Source: Lasioglossum baleicum (Eukaryota > Arthropoda > Insecta > Hymenoptera > Halictidae). From it: a stretch of 64,000 nucleotides of DNA. The translations under genes were made by a program, and so were the position numbers. Every line of letters starts with the position of its first letter. Position 1 is the stretch's first letter. Location: the NCBI RefSeq assembly GCF_051020765.1, contig NC_134930.1, forward strand, positions 7,192,001 to 7,256,000, in the 5' to 3' direction. This document shows, piece by piece, positions 1 to 9,148 of this stretch. The notes beneath the pieces are model-generated. The model was not told where the DNA came from and ran no database searches. It worked only from the letters and a program-made list of their open reading frames with translations.

Positions 1-9
1 CATCGATCA

Positions 10-71
10 GTCCCATCTCGGCCTCATGGCTAAGAAGGTAGTGTATACCTGTTCGCGGACGACACCGATCA
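10..71 (+). repeat. Exemplar monomer, subtype A (62 bp)
   Basis: This is the most frequent form. The conserved part ends in GTGTATA and is followed by CCTGTTCGCGG and ACGACACCGATCA. Common derivatives are A' with ACATCGATCA (first seen complete at the CATCGATCA at position 1), the AAGTTAG form that normally follows a type C copy, and the CACTGATCAG form confined to about 33-61 kb. It contains five CpG dinucleotides. Confidence 0.95.
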
Positions 72-132
72 GTCCCATCTCGGCCTCATGGCTGAGAAGG
101 TAGTGAATACCAGTTCCGGACGACACCGGTAA
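72..132 (+). repeat. Exemplar monomer, subtype B (61 bp)
   Basis: The variable box reads CCAGTTCCGGACGACACC followed by GGTAA or GGTGA. It is one base shorter than A or C because TTCGCGG/TTCGGGG is TTCCGG here. The next monomer after a B copy often begins GTCCCTTCTC instead of GTCCCATCTC, so the substitution crosses the monomer border with the subtype. B copies provide the 61-bp step that keeps A+B pairs at 123 bp. Confidence 0.95.
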
Positions 133-194
133 GTCCCTTCTCGGCCTCATGGCTAAGAAGGTAGTGTATACCAGTTCGGGGACGAAACCGGCGA
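133..194 (+). repeat. Exemplar monomer, subtype C (62 bp)
   Basis: The variable box is CCAGTTCGGGGACGAAACC followed by GGCGA here and GGTGA in most copies. Many C copies carry CTAAGTAGG in the conserved part. The next monomer is usually an A copy with AAGTTAG. Derivatives include TTCGGAG, TTTGGAG, TTCGAGG and TTCCGGG forms, each limited to particular blocks and useful as markers. Confidence 0.94.
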
Positions 195-256
195 GTCCCA
201 TCTCGGCCTCATGGCTAAGAAGGTAGTGTATACCTGTTCGCGGACGACACCGATCA

Positions 257-318
257 GTCCCATCTCGGCCTCATGGCTAAGAAGGTAGTGTATACCTGTA
301 CGCGGACGACACCGACCA
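257..318 (+). repeat. Exemplar monomer, subtype E (62 bp)
   Basis: This is an A-like copy with CCTGTACGCGG instead of CCTGTTCGCGG. The following monomer nearly always carries GGCCACATGG instead of GGCCTCATGG, so the two changes form a linked dimer marker. Here the box ends ACCGACCA; most other E copies end ACCGATCA. E copies are scattered through the window, from 0.3 to 61 kb. Confidence 0.93.
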
Positions 319-519
319 GTCCCATCTCGGCCACATGGCTAAGAAGGTAGTGTATACCTGTTCGCGGACGACACCGATCAGTCCCATCTCGGCCTCATGG
401 CTAAGAAGGTAGTGTATACCAGTTCCGGACGACACCGGTGAGTCCCTTCTCGGCCTCATGGCTAAGAAGGTAGTGTATACCAGTTCCGGACGACACCGGT
501 GAGTCCCTTCTCGGCCTCA

Positions 520-531
520 TGGCTAAGTAGG
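520..531 (+). promoter_or_regulatory. Pol III A-box-like 12-mer (exemplar)
   Basis: TGGCTAAGTAGG fits the type 2 pol III A-box consensus TRGCNNAGYNGG at all fixed positions. It occurs in every CTAAGTAGG monomer; the common CTAAGAAGG form misses only the Y. A GTTCG core follows at 543-553, 23 bp start to start, closer than in tRNA genes; the next monomer's GTTCG is about 85 bp away. I saw no plus-strand run of four T to act as a terminator. Whether it has any activity is unknown, and chance resemblance is possible. Confidence 0.3.
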
Positions 532-996
532 TAGTGTATACCAGTTCGGGGACGAAACCGGAGAGTCCCATCTCGGCCTCATGGCTAAGAAGTTAGTGTA
601 TACCTGTTCGCGGACGACACCGATCAGTCCCATCTCGGCCTCATGGCTAAGAAGGTAGTGTATACCAGTTCCGGACGACACCGGTGAGTCCCTTCTCGGC
701 CTCATGGCTAAGAAGGTAGTGTATACCAGTTCCGGACGACACCGGTGAGTCCCTTCTCGGTCTCATGGCTAAGTAGGTAGTGTATACCAGTTCGGGGACG
801 AAACCGGTGAGTCCCAACTCGGCCTCATGGCTAAGAAGGTAGTGTATACCTGTTCGCGGACGACATCGATCAGTCCCATCTCGGCCTCATGGCTAAGAAG
901 GTAGTGTATACCAGTTCGCGGACGACACCGATCAGTCCCATCTTGGCCTCATGGCTAAGAAGGTGGTGTATTCCAGTTCGGAGACGAAACCGGTGA

Positions 997-1244
997 GTCC
1001 CATCTCGGCCTCATGGCTAAGAAGTTAGTGTATACCTGTTCGCGGACGACACCGATCAGTTCCATCTCGGCCTCATGGCTAATAAGGTAGTGTATACCAG
1101 TTCGTGGACGAAACCGGTGAGTCCCATCTCGGCCTCATGGCTAAGAAGTTAGTGTATACCTGTTCGCGGACGACACCGATCAGTTCCATCTCGGCCTCAT
1201 GGCTAATAAGGTAGTTTATACCAGTTCGTGGACGAAACCGGTGA
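997..1244 (+). repeat. A-D dimer present twice in tandem (2 x 124 bp)
   Basis: An A copy with AAGTTAG and a following GTTCC, then a D copy with CTAATAAGG, occupy 997-1,120. The same pair follows at 1,121-1,244. The second D differs by TAGTTTA in place of TAGTGTA, the variant that starts the corresponding block near 3,190 and 10,907. It looks like a two-monomer expansion by unequal exchange or slippage. Confidence 0.8.
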
Positions 1245-2727
1245 GTCCCACCTCGGCCTAATGGCTAAGAAGGTAGTGTATACCTGTTCGCGGACAACAC
1301 CGATCTGTCCCATCTCGGCCTCATGGCTAAGAAGGTAGTGTATACCAGTTCCCGACGACACCGGTGAGTCCCATCTCGGCCTCATGGCTGAGAAGGTAGT
1401 GTATACCTGTTCGCGGACGACATCGATCAGTCCCATCTCGGCCTCATGGCTAAGAAGGTAGTGTATACCTGTTCGCGGACGACACCGATCAGTCCCATCT
1501 CGGCCTCATGGCTAAGAAGGTAGTGTATACCAGTTCCGGACGACGCCGGTGAGTCCCATCTCGGCCTCATGGCTAAGAAGGTAGTGTATACCTGTTCGCG
1601 GACGACACCGATCAGTACCTTCTCGGCCTCATGGCTAAGAAGGTAGTGTATACCAGTTCGGGGACGAAACCGGTGAGTCCCATCTCGGCCTCATGGCTAA
1701 GAAGTTAGTGTATACCTGTTCGCGGACGACACCGATCGGTCCCATCTCGGCCTCATGGCTAATAAGGTAGTGTATACCAGTTCGTGGACGAAACCGGTGA
1801 GTCCCACCTCGGCCTCATGGCTAAGAAGGTAGTGTATACCTGTTCGCGGACAACACCGATCTGTCCCATCTCGGCCTCATGGCTAAAAAGGTAGTGTATA
1901 CCAGTTCCGGACGACACCGGTGAGTCCCATCTCGGCCTCATGGCTAAGAAGGTAGTGTATACCAGTTCCGGACGACACCGGTGAGTCCCATCTCGGCCTC
2001 ATGGCTAAGAAGGTAGTGTATACCTGTTCGCGGACGACACCGATCAGTCCCTTCTCGGCCTCATGGCTAAGAAGGTAGTGTATACCAGTTCGGGGACGAA
2101 ACCGGTGAGTCCCATCTCGGCCTCATGGCTAAGAAGTTAGTGTATACCTGTTCGCGGACGACACCGATCGGTCCCATCTCGGCCTCATGGCTAATAAGGT
2201 AGTGGATACCAGTTCGTGGACGAAACCGGTGAGTCCCACCTCGGCCTCATGGCTAAGAAGGTAGTGTATACCTGTTCGCGGACAACACCGATCTGTCCCA
2301 TCTCGGCCTCATGGCTAAAAAGGTAGTGTATACCAGTTCCGGACGACACCGGTGAGTCCCATCTCGGCCTCATGGCTAAGAAGGTAGTGTATACCTGTAC
2401 GCGGACGACACCGATCAGTCCCATCTCGGCCACATGGCTAAGAAGGTAGTGTATACCTGTTCGCGGACGACACCGATCAGTCCCATCTCGGCCTCATGGC
2501 TAAGAAGGTAGTGTATACCTGTACGCGGACGACACCGATCAGTCCCATCTCGGCCACATGGCTAAGAAGGTAGTGTATACCAGTTCGTGGACGAAACCGG
2601 TGAGTCCCATCTCGGCCTCATGGCTAAGAAGGTAGTGTATACCTGTTCGCGGACGACACCGATCGGTCCCATCTCGGCCTCATGGCTAAGAAGGTAGTGT
2701 ATACCTGTACGCGGACGACACCGATCA

Positions 2728-2788
2728 GTCCCATCTCGGCCACATGGCTAAGAAGGTAGCGTATACCTGTTCGCGACGACACCGATCA
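2728..2788 (+). repeat. Rare 61-bp A variant (GTAGCGTATACC, TTCGCGACG)
   Basis: This A copy has lost one G in TTCGCGGACG and has GTAGCG for GTAGTG. The same variant recurs near 7.0, 10.4, 13.7, 16.8, 17.9, 26.6 and 39.5 kb. Related copies near 14.05 and 16.6 kb have GTAATG, and those near 18.2, 26.9 and 39.85 kb have GTAGTG with the same deletion. It is a good marker for tracing block copies. Confidence 0.85.
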
Positions 2789-3396
2789 GTCCCATCTCGG
2801 CCTCATGGCTAAGAAGGTAGTGTATACCAGTTCCGGACGACACCGGTGAGTCCCTTCTCGGCCTCATGGCTAAGAAGGTAGTGTATACCAGTTCCGGACG
2901 ACACCGGTGAGTCCCTTCTCGGCCTCATGCCTAAGTAGGTAGTGTATACCAGTTTGGAGACGAAACCGGTGAGTCCCAACTCGGCCTCATGGCTAAGAAG
3001 GTAGTGTATACCTGTTCGCGGACGACACCGATCAGTCCCATCTTGGCCTCATGGCCAAGAAGGTGGTGTATTCCAGTTCGGGGACGAAACCGGTGAGTCC
3101 CATCTCGGCCTCATGGCTAAGAAGTTAGTGTATACCTGTTCGCGGACGACACCGATCAGTTCCATCTCGGCCTCATGGCTAATAAGGTAGTTTATACCAG
3201 TTCGTGGACGAAACCGGTGAGTCCCACCTCGGCCTAATGGCTAAGAAGGTAGTGTATACCTGTTCGCGGACAACACCGATCTGTCCCATCTCGGCCTCAT
3301 GGCTAAGAAGGTAGTGTATACCAGTTCCCGACGACACCGGTGAGTCCCATCTCGGCCTCATGGCTGAGAAGGTAGTGTATACCTGTTCGCGGACGA

Positions 3397-5097
3397 CATC
3401 GATCAGTCCCATCTCGGCCTCATGGCTAAGAAGGTAGTGTATACCTGTTCGCGGACGACACCGATCAGTCCCATCTCGGCCTCATGGCTGAGAAGGTAGT
3501 GAATACCAGTTCCGGACGACACCGGTAAGTCCCTTCTCGGCCTCATGGCTAAGAAGGTAGTGTATACCAGTTCGGGGACGAAACCGGCGAGTCCCATCTC
3601 GGCCTCATGGCTAAGAAGGTAGTGTATACCTGTTCGCGGACGACACCGATCAGTCCCATCTCGGCCTCATGGCTAAGAAGGTAGTGTATACCTGTACGCG
3701 GACGACACCGACCAGTCCCATCTCGGCCACATGGCTAAGAAGGTAGTGTATACCTGTTCGCGGACGACACCGATCAGTCCCATCTCGGCCTCATGGCTAA
3801 GAAGGTAGTGTATACCAGTTCCGGACGACACCGGTGAGTCCCTTCTCGGCCTCATGGCTAAGAAGGTAGTGTATACCAGTTCCGGACGACACCGGTGAGT
3901 CCCTTCTCGGCCTCATGGCTAAGTAGGTAGTGTATACCAGTTCGGGGACGAAACCGGAGAGTCCCATCTCGGCCTCATGGCTAAGAAGTTAGTGTATACC
4001 TGTTCGCGGACGACACCGATCAGTCCCATCTCGGCCTCATGGCTAAGAAGGTAGTGTATACCAGTTCCGGACGACACCGGTGAGTCCCTTCTCGGCCTCA
4101 TGGCTAAGAAGGTAGTGTATACCAGTTCCGGACGACACCGGTGAGTCCCTTCTCGGTCTCATGGCTAAGTAGGTAGTGTATACCAGTTCGGGGACGAAAC
4201 CGGTGAGTCCCAACTCGGCCTCATGGCTAAGAAGGTAGTGTATACCTGTTCGCGGACGACATCGATCAGTCCCATCTCGGCCACATGGCTAAGAAGGTAG
4301 TGTATACCTGTTCGCGGACGACACCGATCAGTCCCATCTCGGCCTCATGGCTAAGAAGGTAGTGTATACCAGTTCCGGACGACACCGGTGAGTCCCTTCT
4401 CGGCCTCATGGCTAAGAAGGTAGTGTATACCAGTTCCGGACGACACCGGTGAGTCCCTTCTCGGCCTCATGGCTAAGTAGGTAGTGTATACCAGTTCGGG
4501 GACGAAACCGGAGAGTCCCATCTCGGCCTCATGGCTAAGAAGTTAGTGTATACCTGTTCGCGGACGACACCGATCAGTCCCATCTCGGCCTCATGGCTAA
4601 GAAGGTAGTGTATACCAGTTCCGGACGACACCGGTGAGTCCCTTCTCGGCCTCATGGCTAAGAAGGTAGTGTATACCAGTTCCGGACGACACCGGTGAGT
4701 CCCTTCTCGGTCTCATGGCTAAGTAGGTAGTGTATACCAGTTCGGGGACGAAACCGGTGAGTCCCAACTCGGCCTCATGGCTAAGAAGGTAGTGTATACC
4801 TGTTCGCGGACGACATCGATCAGTCCCATCTCGGCCTCATGGCTAAGAAGGTAGTGTATACCAGTTCGCGGACGACACCGATCAGTCCCATCTTGGCCTC
4901 ATGGCTAAGAAGGTGGTGTATTCCAGTTCGGAGACGAAACCGGTGAGTCCCATCTCGGCCTCATGGCTAAGAAGTTAGTGTATACCTGTTCGCGGACGAC
5001 ACCGATCAGTTCCATCTCGGCCTCATGGCTAATAAGGTAGTGTATACCAGTTCGTGAACGAAACCGGTGAGTCCCATCTCGGCCTCATGGCTAAGAA
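3397..5097 (+). repeat. Second copy of the 1-1,147 block, with a 554-bp expansion
   Basis: It shares its marker order with 1-1,147 and also with about 11,114-12,260. The extra 554 bp at 4,281-4,834 is absent from both other copies, so the expanded state is the derived one. The D copy near 5,050 has TTCGTGAACG, seen only here among the three. Confidence 0.8.
4281..4834 (+). repeat. 554-bp tandem duplication (nine monomers)
   Basis: This segment repeats 3,727-4,280 at a spacing of 554 bp (five 62-bp and four 61-bp monomers). The left joint is visible as GGCCACATGG at 4,280, as at 3,726, where the unexpanded copies have GGCCTCATGG. Absence from 1-1,147 and from about 11.1-12.3 kb dates it after those blocks separated. 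Confidence 0.8.
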
Positions 5098-5687
5098 GGT
5101 AGTGTATACCTGTTCGCGGACGACACCGATCAGACCCATCTCGGCCTCATGGCTAAGAAGGTAGTCAATACCAGTTCCGGACGACACCGGTAAGTCCCTT
5201 CTCGGCCTCATGGCTAAGAAGGTAGTGTATACCAGTTCGGGGACGAAACCGGCGAGTCCCATCTCGGCCTCATGGCTAAGAAGGTAGTGTATACCTGTTC
5301 GCGGACGACACCGATCAGTCCCATCTCGGCCTCATGGCTAAGAAGGTAGTGTATACCTGTACGCGGGCGACACCGACCAGTCCCATCTCGGCCACATGGC
5401 TAAGAAGGTAGTGTATACCTGTTCGCGGACGACACCGATCAGTCCCATCTCGGCCTCATGGCTAAGAAGGTAGTGTATACCAGTTCCGGACGACACCGGT
5501 GAGTCCCTTCTCGGCCTCATGGCTAAGAATGTAGTGTATACCAGTTCCGGACGACACCGGTGAGTCCCTTCTCGGCCTCATGGCTAAGTAGGTAGTGTAT
5601 ACCAGTTCGGGGACGAAACCGGTGAGTCCCATCTCGGCCTCATGGCTAAGAAGTTAGTGTATACCTGTTCGCGGACGACACGGATCA

Positions 5688-5749
5688 GTCCCATCTCGGC
5701 CTCATGGCTAATAAGGTAGTGTATACCAGTTCGTGGACGAAACCGGTGA
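5688..5749 (+). repeat. Exemplar monomer, subtype D (62 bp)
   Basis: The conserved part carries CTAATAAGG and the box carries TTCGTGGACGAAACC. It is followed by a monomer starting GTCCCACCTC. This D-then-CACCTC linkage holds over most of the window, and D is commonly followed by type F. Near 13 kb and 26 kb some TTCGTGG copies have other flanks, which suggests local recombination. Confidence 0.93.
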
Positions 5750-5811
5750 GTCCCACCTCGGCCTCATGGCTAAGAAGGTAGTGTATACCTGTTCGCGGAC
5801 AACACCGATCT
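5750..5811 (+). repeat. Exemplar monomer, subtype F (62 bp)
   Basis: This is an A-like copy with GGACAACACCGATCT, i.e. ACGACA changed to ACAACA (a CpG transition) and the terminal CA changed to CT. The next monomer is normally a B copy carrying CTAAAAAGG. The D-F-B trio (GTGG, ACAACA, AAAAAGG) is the most recognisable sub-block of the higher-order unit from 1 to 58 kb. Confidence 0.93.
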
Positions 5812-5879
5812 GTCCCATCTCGGCCTCATGGCTAAAAAGGTAGTGTATACCAGTTCCGGACGACACCGGTGAGTCCCAT

Positions 5880-7133
5880 CTCGGCCTCATGGCTAAGAAA
5901 GTAGTGTATACCTGTTCGCGGACGACATCGATCAGTCCCATCTCGGCCTCATGGCTAAGAAGGTAGTGTATACCTGTTCGCGGACGACACCGATCAGTCC
6001 CATCTCGGCCTCATGGCTAAGAAGGTAGTGTATACCAGTTCCGGACGACACCGGTGAGTCCCTTCTCGGCCTCATGGCTAAGAATGTAGTGTATACCAGT
6101 TCCGGACGACACCGGTGAGTCCCTTCTCGGCCTCATGGCTAAGTAGGTAGTGTATACCAGTTCGGGGACGAAACCGGTGAGTCCCATCTCGGCCTCATGG
6201 CTAAGAAGTTAGTGTATACCTGTTCGCGGACGACACCGATCAGTCCCATCTCGGCCTCATGGCTAATAAGGTAGTGTATACCAGTTCGTGGACGAAACCG
6301 GTGAGTCCCATCTCGGCCTCATGGCTAAGAAGGTAGTGTATACCTGTTCGCGGACGACACCGATCAGTCCCATCTCGGCCTCATGGCTAAGAAGTTAGTG
6401 TATACCTGTTCGCGGACGACACCGATCGGTCCCATCTCGGCCTCATGGCTAATAAGGTAGTGTATACCAGTTCGTGGACGAAACCGGTGAGTCCCACCTC
6501 GGCCTCATGGCTAAGAAGGTAGTGTATACCTGTTCGCGGACAACACCGATCTGTCCCATCTCGGCCTCATGGCTAAAAAGGTAGTGTATACCAGTTCCGG
6601 ACGACACCGGTGAGTCCCATCTCGGCCTCATGGCTAAGAAGGTAGTGTATACCTGTACGCGGACGACACCGATCAGTCCCATCTCGGCCACATGGCTAAG
6701 AAGGTAGTGTATACCTGTTCGCGGACGACACCGATCAGTCCCATCTCGGCCTCATGGCTAAGAAGGTAGTGTATACCTGTACGCGGACGACACCGATCAG
6801 TCCCATCTCGGCCACATGGCTAAGAAGGTAGTGTATACCAGTTCGTGGACGAAACCGGTGAGTCCCATCTCGGCCTCATGGCTAAGAAGGTAGTGTATAC
6901 CTGTTCGCGGACGGCACCGATCGGTCCCATCTCGGCCTCATGGCTAAGAAGGTAGTGTATACCTGTACGCGGACGACACCGATCAGTCCCATCTCGGCCA
7001 CATGGCTAAGAAGGTAGCGTATACCTGTTCGCGACGACACCGATCAGTCCCATCTCGGCCTCATGGCTAAGAAGGTAGTGTATACCAGTTCCGGACGACA
7101 CCGGTGAGTCCCTTCTCGGCCTCATGGCTAAGA
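5880..7133 (+). repeat. Block repeated at 12,612-13,865 (spacing 6,732)
   Basis: Shared rare markers are AAGAAAGTAG (about 5,895 and 12,627), AAGAATGTAG (about 6,081 and 12,813) and GTAGCGTATACC with TTCGCGACG (about 7,015 and 13,747). After 7,133 the first copy continues with AAGAAGG and the second with AAGTAGG, so the homology ends there. Confidence 0.78.
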
Positions 7134-9139
7134 AGGTAGTGTATACCAGTTCCGGACGACACCGGTGAGTCCCTTCTCGGCCTCATGCCTAAGTAGGTAG
7201 TGTATACCAGTTTGGAGACGAAACCGGTGAGTCCCAACTCGGCCTCATGGCTAAGAAGGTAGTGTATACCTGTTCGCGGACGACATCGATCAGTCCCATC
7301 TCGGCGTCATGGCTAAGAAGGTAGTGTATACCAGTTCGCGGACGACACCGATCAGTCCCATCTTGGCCTCATGGCTAAGAAGGTGGTGTATTCCAGTTCG
7401 GGGACGAAACCGGTGAGTCCCATCTCGGCCTCATGGCTAAGAAGTTAGTGTATACCTGTTCGCGGACGACACCGATCAGTTCCATCTCGGCCTCATGGCT
7501 AATAAGGTAGTGTATACCAGTTCGTGGACGAAACCGGTGAGTCCCACCTCGGCCTAATGGCTAAGAAGGTAGTGTATACCTGTTCGCGGACAACACCGAT
7601 CTGTCCCATCTCGGCCTCATGGCTAAAAAGGTAGTGTATACCAGTTCCGGACGACACCGGTGAGTCCCATCTCGGCCTCATGGCTAAGAAGGTAGTGTAT
7701 ACCTGTACGCGGACGACACCGATCAGTCCCATCTCGGCCACATGGCTAAGAAGGTAGTGTATACCTGTTCGCGGACGACACCGATCAGTCCCATCTCGGC
7801 CTCATGGCTAAGAAGGTAGTGTATACCTGTACGCGGACGACACCGATCAGTCCCATCTCGGCCACATGGCTAAGAAGGTAGTGTATACCAGTTCGTGGAC
7901 GAAACCGGTGAGTCCCATCTCGGCCTCATGGCTAAGAAGGTAGTGTATACCTGTTCGCAGACGACACCGACCAGTCCCATCTCGGCCACATGGCTAAGAA
8001 GCTAGTGTATACCTGTTCGCGGACGACACCGATCAGTCCCATCTCGGCCTCATGGCTAAGAAGGTAGTGTATACCTGTTCGCGGACGACACCGATCAGTC
8101 CCATCTCGGCCTCATGGCTAAGAAGGTAGTGTATACCTGTACGCGGACGACACCGATCAGTCCCATCTCGGCCACATGGCTAAGAAGGTAGTGTATACCA
8201 GTTCGTGGACGAAACCGGTGAGTCCCATCTCGGCCTCATGGCTAAGAAGGTAGTGTATACCTGTTCGCGGACGACACCGACCAGTCCCATCTCGGCCACA
8301 TGGCTAAGAAGGTAGTGTATACCTGTTCGCGGACGACACCGATCAGTCCCATCTCGGCCTCATGGCTAAGAAGGTAGTGTATACCAGTTCCGGACGACAC
8401 CAGTGAGTCCCTTCTCGGCCTCATGGCTACGAAGGTAGTGTATACCAGTTCCGGACGACACCGGTGAGTCCCTTCTCGGCCTCATGGCTAAGTAGGTAGT
8501 GTATACCAGTTCGGGGACGAAACCGGTGAGTCCCATCTCGGCCTCATGGCTAAGAAGTTAGTGTATACCTGTTCGCGGACGACACCGATCAGTCCCATCT
8601 CGGCCTCATGGCTAATAAGGTAGTGTATACCAGTTCGTGGACGAAACCGGTGAGTCCCACTTCGGCCTCATGGCTAAGAAGGTAGTGTATACCTGTTCGC
8701 GGACAACACCGATCTGTCCCATCTCGGCCTCATGGCTAAAAAGGTAGTGTATACCAGTTCCGGACGACACCGGTGAGTCCCATCTCGGCCTCATGGCTAA
8801 GAAGGTAGTGTATACCTGTTCGCGGACGACATCGATCAGTCCCATCTCGGCCTCATGGCTAAGAAGGTAGTGTATACCTGTTCGCGGACGACACCGATCA
8901 GTCCCATCTCGGCCTCATGGCTAAGAAGGTAGTGTATACCAGATCCGGACGACACCGGTGAGTCCCTTCTCGGCCTTATGGCTAAGAAGGTAGTGTATAC
9001 CAGTTCCGGACGACACCGGTGAGTCCCTTCTCGGCCTCATGGCTAAGAAGGTAGTGTATACCTGTTCGCGGACGACACCGATCAGTCCCATCTCGGCCTC
9101 ATGGCTAAGAAGGTAGTGTATACCAGTTCGGGGACGACA

Positions 9140-9148
9140 CAGGTGAGT
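9140..9148 (+). other. 5' splice-donor-like site CAG|GTGAGT (exemplar)
   Basis: The ACACAGGTGAG variant of the monomer border is a full match to the vertebrate-type donor consensus MAG|GTRAGT. It recurs near 20.0, 21.1, 23.2, 23.8, 25.9, 28.7, 29.8, 37.5, 38.8, 41.7 and 42.8 kb. Ordinary B, C and D copies give CCG|GTGAGT or CCG|GTAAGT. Type A copies (ACCGATCAGT) have none. I see no convincing acceptor with a polypyrimidine tract, so no intron is proposed. Confidence 0.3.

Larger units (their letters stand above)
1..1147 (+). repeat. Block copy related to 3,397-5,097
   Basis: Positions 1-884 match 3,397-4,280 (spacing 3,396) and 885-1,147 match 4,835-5,097 (spacing 3,950). The difference of 554 bp is a nine-monomer tandem duplication present only in the second copy. 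The block includes the marker sequences CTGAG, GAATACC, GGCGAG and GGAGAG in the same order. Confidence 0.8.
5564..6118 (+). repeat. Nine-monomer higher-order unit, 555 bp
   Basis: The order is C (CTAAGTAGG), A (AAGTTAG), D, F, B (CTAAAAAGG), A' (ACATCGATCA), A, B, B. This is six 62-bp and three 61-bp monomers, 555 bp in all. A new unit begins with another CTAAGTAGG C copy at 6,119. The same order recurs around 8.5-9.0 kb, 15.1-15.5 kb, 19.2-19.8 kb, 27.9-28.5 kb and 41.0-41.5 kb. Other stretches are rearranged versions with monomers lost or gained. I take it as a local higher-order repeat; it is not uniform over the array. Confidence 0.8.

Noticed and set aside
133..194. CENP-B box in the TTCG...CCGG part of types C and D
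   Set aside because: Compared with the known pattern NTTCGNNNNANNCGGGN, the A and CGGG positions do not fit at the required spacing. Only TTCG and a displaced CCGG are shared.
520..581. Genuine tRNA gene
   Set aside because: The D stem has two mismatches and the T stem does not pair; no acceptor stem is formed by the flanks and no terminator follows. Only the A-box-like resemblance is kept, as a finding.
5812..5872. Pol III terminator from the CTAAAAAGG run
   Set aside because: The A5 run is a T5 run only on the minus strand, while the A-box-like motif is on the plus strand, so they do not form one unit.
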